Source: CAYZGU01 sp964478165 | Lineage (GTDB): Bacteria; Poribacteria; WGA-4E; JAJDTR01 | Direction: 5' to 3' | Assembly: GCA_964478165.1 (NCBI GenBank) | Contig: CAYZGU010000002.1 | Coordinates: 1 to 64,000 of the forward strand | DNA: 64,000 nt | Shown here: positions 56,644 through 64,000 of the stretch, in pieces | Position numbering within the stretch: the stretch's first letter is position 1 | How the letters are laid out: each line of letters begins with the position of its first letter | Made by a program: the position numbers and the translations under genes | Notes under the pieces: generated by a model | Told to the model about the DNA's origin: nothing | Seen by the model: the letters and a program-made list of their open reading frames with translations, nothing else | Database searches by the model: none

Positions 56644-57831
56644 TTATGCTTTGTGCTGTTGAGTGTAGCAATGTAATTTGCGTTTGACTTGTTCCAGTGA
56701 CCAGTGCTCTCGTAAAGCTTGATGCATTATGTTTTGGGGTGTTAGGGAAGCATTGCCGGGACTAGGAGGATTGGAATCTAGATTCGTCGGAAATGCGTAT
56801 CCATCCGCTAGCGCTGCAATCGTATCTTCGATGGTTTTAGGTGAGATAATCGCCTGTTTCACCCTTTCCAAGAGTGCAGGATATACTTTTTCTATCATGG
56901 CATGTCGATTGACCATTTCCATGGGGCGACCAAATGCCGAGGAAATCTGGACTAGGTTGGCAATTCGATCCTTCGTTGAAGAGTTTGTTCCTGCTGCGTG
57001 GAATAGTGCTGGATTTAAGAAAATCGCATCCCCCTTGCGGAGTGGAATTTGAGACTTGTGTGCGTTAAAACAGGTCACAAAATCCTCATCATGGAACGCC
57101 AGATATCCAGCGGGATATTTTTGAGAAAAAGGTAGGAAAAGCGTTGGTCCAGACTCTTTTGGCATATCGCTGTGAGCGATGCTGCCTTGCAGCGTTAGGT
57201 ATTGTGACATTAGGTGGGCATGAATCGGGAACTTGGCCGCAGACTCGCGAGATTGAAATCCTAAATGGTAGTCGCGGTGTGGTGATTGGGCCTTGCCGCC
57301 CGGTTTGACATTGTTCATTTGGGCAGTGATTTGGTAGTATGGGCCTAACCAAGCCTGTGATACTAGGGCGAGTAGCGAATTTCCATAGTAATCAATGAAT
57401 AATTCCGGGGCTTGGAGGCATGCTTTTTGAAAAGAGTTCCAAATGCGTTGGTTATTACCGAAATGATCTTTGCTTTCACGATTTGGCCCATTTTCTTGAG
57501 CGAGAATCTTCTGGAAGACTGTTGTCATATCATCGATTACGGTCGTGTTGGAGTACATGCCTTTTATTACGAAAAGCCCCGGTCCATCCCTGAGACAACT
57601 TCCCAGCTCGCTTTTGATGTCGACATCTGCGTTTGCACCAGTCATTGTGTCTCGTAGTTTATCACCATTATAGAGGATGATATTCTGTTGTTCCGCGTCA
57701 GCAAATCGGTACAGATTAAGATCGACGGATTGTTCACAGATCGTTTCAAACTGTTCGAGTCGAACGTCATTTACACTGAAGTATTTGGGTAATGGGTGTT
57801 TTGATCTCTGTGACGATGACTTATAGTGCAT
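56644..57831 (-). CDS. Long PhyH-family Fe(II)/2-oxoglutarate dioxygenase
   Basis: 395 residues, about 100 longer than the usual PhyH protein because of an extra N-terminal region (VDLNLYRFADAEQQNIILYN) and a C-terminal tail (HQALREHWSLEQVKRKLHCY). SPHRDYHLGF near residue 184 carries His and Asp; ALFHAAGTNSSTKDRIANL the distal His and Arg; RKGDAIFLNP the strand before it. HSDMPKESGPTLFLPFS is the typical product-gate segment. No strong ribosome binding site. Adjacent to the dipeptidase gene downstream; 400 bases upstream lies another PhyH-containing operon. Confidence 0.85.
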   Translation of the reverse strand: MHYKSSSQRSKHPLPKYFSVNDVRLEQFETICEQSVDLNLYRFADAEQQNIILYNGDKLRDTMTGANADVDIKSELGSCLRDGPGLFVIKGMYSNTTVIDDMTTVFQKILAQENGPNRESKDHFGNNQRIWNSFQKACLQAPELFIDYYGNSLLALVSQAWLGPYYQITAQMNNVKPGGKAQSPHRDYHLGFQSRESAAKFPIHAHLMSQYLTLQGSIAHSDMPKESGPTLFLPFSQKYPAGYLAFHDEDFVTCFNAHKSQIPLRKGDAIFLNPALFHAAGTNSSTKDRIANLVQISSAFGRPMEMVNRHAMIEKVYPALLERVKQAIISPKTIEDTIAALADGYAFPTNLDSNPPSPGNASLTPQNIMHQALREHWSLEQVKRKLHCYTQQHKA

Positions 57832-58233
57832 TCTAAACGCTTAATGTGGGATTTAGTGACGAGGACGGCTTGATCTATTTACAACGTGGATACTTGTGCG
57901 TAGGTTCTGCGTCCTGCGGATTACTATGAACGTACTCTATTTGTGAATGGTAAACAAATGGCAAAATAAATCGGCACCTATTTTCCAGTATGGCGTTCTT
58001 TCTTGAGGGTAGCCAGCCGACTACAAATGGGTAGGATTTTGAACTCGGTTTAGTTTTGACGCCTGGCATCCATCCCTTCCTTTCAGTTCGCCGGTCTATT
58101 GAAAGAACTGAAGCTGTCTATCAGAGATTTTCGGCTGTTTCCGTATGAAGAGATACACGTGCCCAAATTTCACTAGGCGGATAGTTTGAAGAAGCTTGCG
58201 GCTGGCTAAAAGCGTCTATCAATTGAAGAAGAA
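57832..58233. other. Gap without a recognised gene
   Basis: 400 bases between two minus-strand units. Nothing recognised. Confidence 0.5.
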
Positions 58234-59298
58234 TTAGCTCGTTAGATCCATCAGATGTTTCTTAAAGAATGTTTCTGACTTATTTCCTCCCCAACCGTGT
58301 TCTCCAGCATGTAGATCTAGCTCAAGTTGATCTCTGGCTCCAGCGACATCGTAAATCTCGGACAAACGGTTGTAGCATTGCATTGCTGTATCGACTTTGA
58401 AGCAAGCGTCATATGTGCCGATGTCAATCAGAAGCGGTCTTGGCGCCACAAGCCCCTGCAAATCCGGTAGATCTACATATCTGAAGAGATTGGGCGCAAC
58501 CTGCATGCCGCAGTAGTTGATGTCACGGATTCCGAATGCTGCCCAGAGGTCACTGTAACAAATTATCTCCGTGGCTTTGAAGCGCTCGTCAGATAATGCC
58601 ATCCATAGAGACATGGTTCCTCCACCGCTCAACCCCATGACGCCCAGGCGATCCTTGTCCACATGAGGAAATGAGGTTACGACGTCTGTTGCGACTTTGC
58701 CATGAGCAATGTTGATTGAAAGCGATGTCATTCCGAGCATCGTGGCGTGTAGATAGTATAGATTGCACCAGTCCTTTCCTGTGCCGAGTGAGTGATGATT
58801 TGGTTTGTTATTGTCGTTTCGCTCGCCAAATCCAATCCAATCTATCGCATAAGTAATGAATCCCTGCTGCGCTAGGGCTTCACCATAATTATAATTGTGT
58901 TGGTCTATCGATTTCCGAAGCTCAGGGCTGGCACCATTTCCCATTACTGGCTCTTTACCATGCGGACCGTGGCCGTGACAGCATAATATAGCTGGTCGTT
59001 TCTCTGTCTTTTTTAAGTCCATTGGAATATTAACGAGGAGCACAGCCGATAGAAATGCTTGAACATCGATAATCCAACGCTGCTTGATTAAGCCCTTATC
59101 TTCCCACTCTACTTGCAGTTCGGGGTTTGCGTTGGTTTCAGGTGGCGATTTGCCCAGCGTTCCCAGGATTTTGGGTAGAGTAGTTTGCTTCCATGACAAG
59201 AAGTATTCTTTATCTTTACCCGAGAAGCGGTACTCTGGCTTATGCGATTTGACTAAATCATTAAACATTCGCTGCGGGCTTAGGTTTCTAGTGGCCAT
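58234..59298 (-). CDS. Alpha/beta hydrolase (acetyl-xylan-esterase/prolyl-oligopeptidase type)
   Basis: 354 residues. Nucleophile elbow GLSGGGTMSLW near residue 222, catalytic Asp in LLIDIGTYDACF near 290 and His in LDLHAGEHGWGG near 335 form the triad; AILCCHGHGPHGKEP is the oxyanion-hole strand region near residue 100. The pattern is that of the Abhydrolase_7/dienelactone-hydrolase-like group in Poribacteria and planctomycetes, mostly predicted acetyl-xylan or glucuronoyl esterases. No signal peptide. GAGGAT lies ten bases before the ATG. It follows a PhyH gene by 65 bases on the same strand and probably belongs to the operon of positions 58234-61998. Confidence 0.85.
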   Translation of the reverse strand: MATRNLSPQRMFNDLVKSHKPEYRFSGKDKEYFLSWKQTTLPKILGTLGKSPPETNANPELQVEWEDKGLIKQRWIIDVQAFLSAVLLVNIPMDLKKTEKRPAILCCHGHGPHGKEPVMGNGASPELRKSIDQHNYNYGEALAQQGFITYAIDWIGFGERNDNNKPNHHSLGTGKDWCNLYYLHATMLGMTSLSINIAHGKVATDVVTSFPHVDKDRLGVMGLSGGGTMSLWMALSDERFKATEIICYSDLWAAFGIRDINYCGMQVAPNLFRYVDLPDLQGLVAPRPLLIDIGTYDACFKVDTAMQCYNRLSEIYDVAGARDQLELDLHAGEHGWGGNKSETFFKKHLMDLTS

Positions 59299-59363
59299 GT
59301 TTGTGCATCCTCAATGCATGGGAATAAATAATTGGTATAAATTGATGATGCCCGGTTTTGGGG

Positions 59364-60230
59364 CTACACAGTCGAGTATCGGCGAAGTCCGATTGGCAAC
59401 CCTTCCTGATCGCATGGCATTTTAAGCCGTGCCTCACATGGCCAGCATCCACCACCGAGATGTTCGTAGGCCTCGCCGCATAACCAAGCGAACATTTCTG
59501 CAGCCGCGATGCCGCATTTGAATTGTTCAAAATGAGGTTCGACCCCTATGTTTGGCCAAGAGAAGTCGAAACTGGGATCGATAATCCAATCACGACATGG
59601 GTTAGCAGTTCGCCAGTAGTTGTATTTAAACAGATTGCGGAATCCTGTACCGGTACTTTTGCCTTTGCGATGCCAGATGGAATAAACGGTTATGAAAATA
59701 GAACCGGCTGGCGCAGCAGTCGATTGAGCAAACTTCACACTGCGAATGTGTCCCATGTAGTTCGCCTTCGCACGCATAAAATGGGACCCCGGAATCACTT
59801 CCGTCGGTCCTGTTTCCTTCGGGGTATCCTGCGGATAATAAAATACCTGTAGGTAATCTAGGCGCGAAGTGTAGATCGATCCCCCATCGCGGTGCCACCC
59901 CTGGGCGGGCGCGGGACAAGGAGCACGATGATTACACAAGTTCTGGGGTAGTTTGAAGTTCGCCCCTAACAACGACCGGATAGCTCCCGTTGCCTGTGGA
60001 TTTTTGAACACACCATCAACGAACCAATCTTCTGAAAATAGTTGAAGTGGTTGAGGACCGGGATGCGCTTTAACGAAGGTCATCATGCGCTGATTTACCT
60101 CGTTTTCGACCACGCCTTCAAGCAGTAGGTAACCCTTCAGACAGAATTCGAATATCTCTTGGTCACTGAGGGTTGGATTACAATCGTATGTTGCGCCTAG
60201 CTGAGGTAGTGCGGATGTTGTCGTATCCAT
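59364..60230 (-). CDS. PhyH-family Fe(II)/2-oxoglutarate dioxygenase
   Basis: 288 residues from the ATG at 60230 with CAGGAG three bases upstream; a TTG at 60266 overlapping the previous stop is the alternative start. QGWHRDGGSIYTS near residue 112 has the metal His and Asp, SIWHRKGKSTGTGFRNL the distal His and Arg, and KETGPTEVIPGSHFMRA the connecting segment. The C-terminal 70 residues (FAWLCGEAYEHLGGG) extend beyond the core. Downstream of the small conserved gene at 60263-60631 by 32 bases and upstream of the esterase; co-transcription is likely. Confidence 0.9.
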   Translation of the reverse strand: MDTTTSALPQLGATYDCNPTLSDQEIFEFCLKGYLLLEGVVENEVNQRMMTFVKAHPGPQPLQLFSEDWFVDGVFKNPQATGAIRSLLGANFKLPQNLCNHRAPCPAPAQGWHRDGGSIYTSRLDYLQVFYYPQDTPKETGPTEVIPGSHFMRAKANYMGHIRSVKFAQSTAAPAGSIFITVYSIWHRKGKSTGTGFRNLFKYNYWRTANPCRDWIIDPSFDFSWPNIGVEPHFEQFKCGIAAAEMFAWLCGEAYEHLGGGCWPCEARLKMPCDQEGLPIGLRRYSTV

Positions 60231-60262
60231 TTTCTCCTGATGCGTGTCTTGACATCGCAGAT

Positions 60263-60631
60263 TCAAGACAATTTTTCAAGGATAAACTCGCAGCCCAGGC
60301 CAAATGTCTTGTCTTCTTGAAGCAACATTGCCATCTCGGGGAATTTTACCACACGCCATCCATCGCTCATTGCTTCGAGAACCGAATTATAGGGCCACGC
60401 CGATGTATCATCGGGGCCTTCGAGGATTTGACCGTGTTCCACCAGCGCCATGCTCAGGACCTCGGAATCGACGCCGGTCGAACGTGTGTTCAGATAAAGT
60501 AATTTTTGTTGGTTCACGGCATTACAAGTTTGGCCGTCCAGAAGTTTCAATGTCTGCTGGAAGTCATCTTCTGACAGTGAACCGGCGCGCAACTTTTTCA
60601 GCCAACGTTCGATTTGTTGTTTGTCGATCAT
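60263..60631 (-). CDS. Conserved small protein of unknown function between two PhyH genes
   Basis: 122 residues from the ATG at 60631 (GGA-only upstream; a TTG at 60655 is an alternative). MIDKQQIERWLKKLRAGSLS opens a short helical region; a second part, LSMALVEHGQILEGPDD and WPYNSVLEAMSDGWRVVKFP, ends with GLGCEFILEKL. I recall similar proteins in planctomycete-type genomes, none with a known role. The position between two dioxygenase genes with gaps of 32 and 122 bases suggests a joint function. No signal peptide or membrane segment. Confidence 0.75.
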   Translation of the reverse strand: MIDKQQIERWLKKLRAGSLSEDDFQQTLKLLDGQTCNAVNQQKLLYLNTRSTGVDSEVLSMALVEHGQILEGPDDTSAWPYNSVLEAMSDGWRVVKFPEMAMLLQEDKTFGLGCEFILEKLS

Positions 60632-60753
60632 ACAGTCATTTCCAATCAAAAGCAAGTGACGTCGTCAGCATGTCCCTATATCCTCTCTGCAAAAGTGACC
60701 GCGGTAGAGAAAGGCACGAAACGGTATTCGATCGGCTGGTATTCTCGTAGAAT

Positions 60754-61998
60754 TTACTCCTGCCAGCTTGTTGTGAAACTCTTAAAGTCCATCTCGTCGG
60801 GCATCTTATTAAAATAGTACCGCATGGGTCCCGATTGGAATCCGGGGGTAAATTGTTCGTTCTCGGCTTGAAGCATGATGTCAAGTTTCTCAAATCTATG
60901 CCATAGTTCATCCGCATCTGCTAGTGTAAATCGGTCGGCGAATTTTGGTCCCCAGTTTAGACTTGTGGAATGTGCGTGCATGCCATGACGCCGAAGGTCG
61001 GTGGGGATGCCTTCAAGTTCAGGGTGCTTCGCGCAACGGATATGAGCGGCCGCTTTACACAAGAACACGCTTAGCAGGTGGCGTCCGCTTTCGCCGGCGC
61101 GGGGATGAAGTTTCTGAATCCCTGTAGAGAACCCTACTTCATCTCTTGCAATGGCAGCGCGCAACGTCGATTCTGTGTGATCTTGCATCTCGCTGCTGCC
61201 CTTCGTCCAGCGCTCAAATATGTCGCGCGCCCACGGTGCAAGCTGTTGGGCAAAGCTCAGGTTTTCGTAATAGGTCCGGTTCCATCTGGCAAAACCGCCG
61301 TGAATGGTGCGCCGCAATTTGGTGCTGTAATTGCTTCCCCAGTGAAGAATTGGAGTTATGTAGACCACCCCATCTCCCGCCGATAGTGTTGTTTGTACAC
61401 TATCTGGAAGTGGGATGCAATCATTCGCCAGAAGCTGACGGTCTTCTTCCATGGTATTGAGACGTAGGTGGCTTCCAGGTACCACCCACAAAACATCGTC
61501 GTCATAAAGTGGGATGTTCCATTGCACGTAGCTCGGACCACTTTCTTCGATGTCGCGAATGTAACCTTCTAGGGGCGCGGTGTCTATTGGGTGGATGTCG
61601 CGGTGCCAATTGGCCGGACCATGGTCGCGTCTGGGGTTGCACAGCAGATACATTTCAGTAACTGCTGCGTCAGGTACGTCCATTAGATGGGAGCTTGCGC
61701 CGCATGTGTTCTCGTGTAACCACAACTCCACTGTGTTAGCTGTTTTATCATCAATCAACGCGGAGATGTTTTTCTTGGTGGCATTGAGCTTCAGTCGCGG
61801 TTGGGGTGAACTCTCCCATATTCCGCCGGCTGGATCGGCTTGGATGCGTTCCTGTGTCCAGATGGACCGCTGTCGATTCAGCACAACTTCGTAGCTGGTG
61901 CGAAGTGCATCCAATTGATCCGGCGGAATGACGTTCCGGAGGATTAAGTATCCCTGTTCTAAGAATTGGTCTCGATTGATTCTTATTTTCGAAGTCAT
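60754..61998 (-). CDS. Long PhyH-family Fe(II)/2-oxoglutarate dioxygenase
   Basis: 414 residues, one of the longer PhyH forms. FLEQGYLILRNVIPPDQLDA starts the fold; NWHRDIHPID near residue 132 holds His and Asp; TPILHWGSNYSTKLRRT near 220 the distal His and Arg; DDVLWVVPGSHLRLN the middle. The C-terminal 150 residues (HIRCAKHPELEGIPTDLRRH, WGPKFADRFTLADADELWHR) are an extra mainly helical domain. The ATG has no strong ribosome binding site. It is the first gene of the likely operon PhyH - small protein - PhyH - esterase. Confidence 0.85.
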   Translation of the reverse strand: MTSKIRINRDQFLEQGYLILRNVIPPDQLDALRTSYEVVLNRQRSIWTQERIQADPAGGIWESSPQPRLKLNATKKNISALIDDKTANTVELWLHENTCGASSHLMDVPDAAVTEMYLLCNPRRDHGPANWHRDIHPIDTAPLEGYIRDIEESGPSYVQWNIPLYDDDVLWVVPGSHLRLNTMEEDRQLLANDCIPLPDSVQTTLSAGDGVVYITPILHWGSNYSTKLRRTIHGGFARWNRTYYENLSFAQQLAPWARDIFERWTKGSSEMQDHTESTLRAAIARDEVGFSTGIQKLHPRAGESGRHLLSVFLCKAAAHIRCAKHPELEGIPTDLRRHGMHAHSTSLNWGPKFADRFTLADADELWHRFEKLDIMLQAENEQFTPGFQSGPMRYYFNKMPDEMDFKSFTTSWQE

Positions 61999-63448
61999 AT
62001 AGTGGGGTGCGTACTATGTGAATGGCTTGTTTCGATGATTCTTCCAGCGTGCCGCCTCCACACAGATCGAGTTCCAGATCGAAAACGAATGGACCCAGGA
62101 TGAGCAGATCCCTAACCGTCCCACATTTTAGCATAGAAACCGAACCTTCGCAAGACAAAACGCGAGCTAATGGAGACATGGATCCAGGGGTTCTGTTGAC
62201 CAAATCTAGGGAGGGCGGATAGCATTGCTGTGCCAATTATAAATTTCCATATGAGGCTTGTGACGAGGCTTGTGCAAAGGCAACTTACGCTCGGAAACAG
62301 AAGTGTACTATGCGCAGCAGTTGCGTTCAAATTGTTCATGAGCAACATGCCTCAATCTATAATCTACCCTCTTGAAAGCCATTGGATAGTACGATCCAAA
62401 ATCTTTCTGGAACCTGAACAGTGGTTGGGGAAGTGGGTATTGGATATAGTTTCACTAACAGTCATATCTGGTGATGGGGGCTAAGCATGTTGCATTTAGT
62501 CAACGCTAGGTATCAGACGTATGCTCAGTGCCTAACCTGATGACCGTATCTTCCGTGCGTTCGAGAGATTCGAGGTTCGCAACGTCGCCTTTGAACTCAT
62601 TAAAGAAAACGAAAAACGCGAACATATCCCTAAATTGTAACTCTATCAGTGAAGTACATCAGATTAACGCGAAGGAAAATTATCGGGTAAGCATTGTCGC
62701 AAATCGAGAATGTTAGCCTTCCACCGATTCACGAACTAGTTTCTGTACTGTGAATCTCGTAGTTGCACATTCGGGAGGAAAGAATTGTCGTCTTGCCAAG
62801 CGATAGCGTCTATAAGAGCAACTCGTTATCGGCATGAGTCCATTCTGAAACCGTTCGTCCTGGGCCAAGTTGAGACGGCCAGATTCAGCCTGATTCCGGT
62901 GAAGGTAATTGCGCAGCTTCGATGGCTGAATTACTTTGATATCCGAGCTCTCAACACGTTTCGGCGATGGCTGATACTTCTGACCGTCGAAGAAGTCCAT
63001 GTTTCTGGCGACACTCATGGATTTGTTTCGACGATGTCTCTCAATTGGGAATACATGCAGGGCGTTTGCCGTGGGTGTTGGTAAAACGTGATTGGTTCGG
63101 TGTGTGGATAGTAGCAAGAGGTCTTGCGCGAGGAGATGACGATGGATAAGTTTCTGGGCATTAGGGAGACATTAGGTTTGTAGGCATAGGCTTACGCTCT
63201 TATTCCCGCGTGTGTTTGGGAATGTTTTTGACGTGAGAGATTATATTAGTGATGTTATCATCGTTGAAATTTCTATTGTTAGTAGTACTGGGGGTTAATC
63301 GGGTTCTTAGCATGGTCCTAAGAAATAATAATCTCACCAATCTCGAATCCTCGGTTCTCTGTGTATTGGAATTCGCGAAAGCTTGAAGCCCGTCTTGAAG
63401 GTTCTATTAGGTCTCTATTAGGTGTCTAAATAGGGCTCTAAAACTTTT
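61999..63448. other. 1.45-kb gap without a recognised gene
   Basis: Several frames of 60-134 codons occur on both strands (for example 62713-63117 minus and 62785-63084 plus, overlapping) but none has a start signal or known product. Near 63406-63440 short direct repeats (CTATTAGG) and TCTAAAA/TTTTAGA form a possible terminator for the Omp85 gene. Confidence 0.45.
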
Positions 63449-64000
63449 TTAGAACGACGTTCCCAGGTTCACATGAATTTTGCCTTGAAGTACAGAATTG
63501 CCTTCAGCAAGCCCGTAGTTGATTCGCATGAGAGACCCTTTGGATTCCAGACGCATGCCGAGGCCGTATCCGACGCGAAATGAATCGAAGACAGATGGTC
63601 GATTCAGCTCCGTCACCGCTCCCAGATCTACGAATGTGAAGATTTGGGAAGTACGTCCGACGATTAGTCGATATTCAAAATTTGTATGAACACTGCGGGG
63701 TCCTGAAAACCAATCTTCGTCGTATCCACGCAGCGAATTTGCGCCACCGAGATAAAAGAGTTCTGTTGGTGGGATGTAATTTCCCCAAGTCGCGGCCCCG
63801 TGCAGGCCAATTGCGATGACCTGCTTTCGCCACGTTGGGAAGTATTGTTGGAGCTCGATCCACAGTTTGCGCAATTTAAAGTCGCCGCGTGAAATCTCAA
63901 AGGCTATTCGGTCACGGCGTCCCCGCGTTGGGTTCAAGAAATAATCTCTGCTGTCGCGAATGAGACCAAATGTGACGCTGTACTTTGCACCGTTTTCTAC
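63449..64000 (-). CDS. BamA/Omp85-type outer membrane barrel protein, C-terminal part
   Basis: The last 184 codons of a gene that begins beyond the window's end. IRDSRDYFLNPTRGRRDRIA is the DTRD-x-NP-x-G type strand pair of Omp85 barrels, LGGANSLRGYDEDWFSG carries the conserved RGY (loop L6 R-G-F/Y) motif, and the chain ends in amphipathic strands (RVGYGLGMRLESKGSLMRINYG) with a C-terminal Phe (LGTSF), the outer membrane assembly signal. Proteins of this family insert or translocate outer membrane proteins. Whether it is BamA, TamA or a surface-antigen homologue cannot be told without the POTRA domains. It proves a Gram-negative envelope. Confidence 0.85.
   Translation of the reverse strand, partial: VENGAKYSVTFGLIRDSRDYFLNPTRGRRDRIAFEISRGDFKLRKLWIELQQYFPTWRKQVIAIGLHGAATWGNYIPPTELFYLGGANSLRGYDEDWFSGPRSVHTNFEYRLIVGRTSQIFTFVDLGAVTELNRPSVFDSFRVGYGLGMRLESKGSLMRINYGLAEGNSVLQGKIHVNLGTSF

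Noticed and set aside
62713..63117. 134-codon minus-strand frame in the last large gap
   Set aside because: No start signal, no recognised family, and an equally long overlapping frame on the other strand; not supported as a gene.

Overview
The window looks like a piece of the chromosome of an uncultured Gram-negative bacterium of the Poribacteria/Planctomycetes/Latescibacteria kind, most probably a sponge-associated Candidatus Poribacteria. This is inferred from family content, not from a marker gene. The signs are seven phytanoyl-CoA dioxygenase (PhyH) family genes, large multi-pass membrane proteins of the DUF6785 kind, many carbohydrate-active enzymes (xylose isomerase, BNR sialidase, GH32-like and five-bladed-propeller hydrolases, a dead sulfatase, a dead kelch protein), an FG-GAP protein remnant ending in the LLQN(F/Y)PNP sorting-type motif, and an outer-membrane BamA/Omp85-type barrel. 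Many genes have good AGGAGG-type ribosome binding sites. Coding density is low: intact genes cover about 60% of the window. No tRNA, rRNA, CRISPR array or insertion sequence was recognised.

Layout. 0.4-0.9 kb: an Hsp20 chaperone behind a possible sigma-54 promoter. 1.1-5.0 kb (minus strand): a tight three-gene operon of an asparagine-synthase-like amidoligase, an Elp3/RaSEA-like radical SAM enzyme and a flavin-halogenase-like oxidoreductase, which looks like a small biosynthetic or modification pathway. 5.8-11.1 kb: a frameshifted DUF6785 membrane protein pseudogene facing away from an intact paralogue. 12-16.7 kb: three PhyH dioxygenases, one with an HGG instead of HxD metal motif; a gene with an in-frame UGA that reads as an ArsC-like selenoprotein (UxxC); and a LamG-domain secreted protein. 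17.2-21.7 kb: a 1503-residue superfamily 1 helicase with a C-terminal restriction-type nuclease, a likely defence protein. 22.8-30.5 kb: a HEAT-repeat protein, a calcineurin-phosphoesterase/PQQ-propeller fusion, a small membrane protein, a lipoprotein and a luciferase-like flavin oxidoreductase. 32.2-37.4 kb (minus): RhlE-type DEAD-box helicase, HpcH/HpaI aldolase, TolB-like propeller, PhyH and a glyoxalase-fold protein, separated by striking palindromes. 38-46.2 kb (plus): aspartoacylase-like enzyme, xylose isomerase, sialidase, kelch pseudogene, MDR dehydrogenase and GT2 glycosyltransferase. 46.4-55 kb: FG-GAP pseudogene, ribbon-helix-helix regulator, DapA/NanA-like lyase, sulfatase remnant, GH32-like and propeller hydrolases and a frameshifted Gfo/Idh dehydrogenase. 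55.5-62 kb (minus): membrane dipeptidase, three PhyH genes, a conserved small protein and an acetyl-xylan-esterase-like hydrolase. The window ends inside an Omp85 barrel gene.

How it fits together. Most metabolic genes suit scavenging of host or matrix glycans (sialidase, GH32, propeller hydrolases, sugar isomerase, lyase and dehydrogenases) plus oxidative tailoring by Fe/2-oxoglutarate enzymes. Five decayed genes at different stages show active gene loss and explain part of the large gaps. The most noteworthy items are the UGA-containing ArsC-like selenoprotein gene, the three-gene amidoligase/radical SAM/halogenase-like operon, the PhyH protein lacking the metal-binding carboxylate, the helicase-nuclease, and a repeated promoter module shared by two distant loci.
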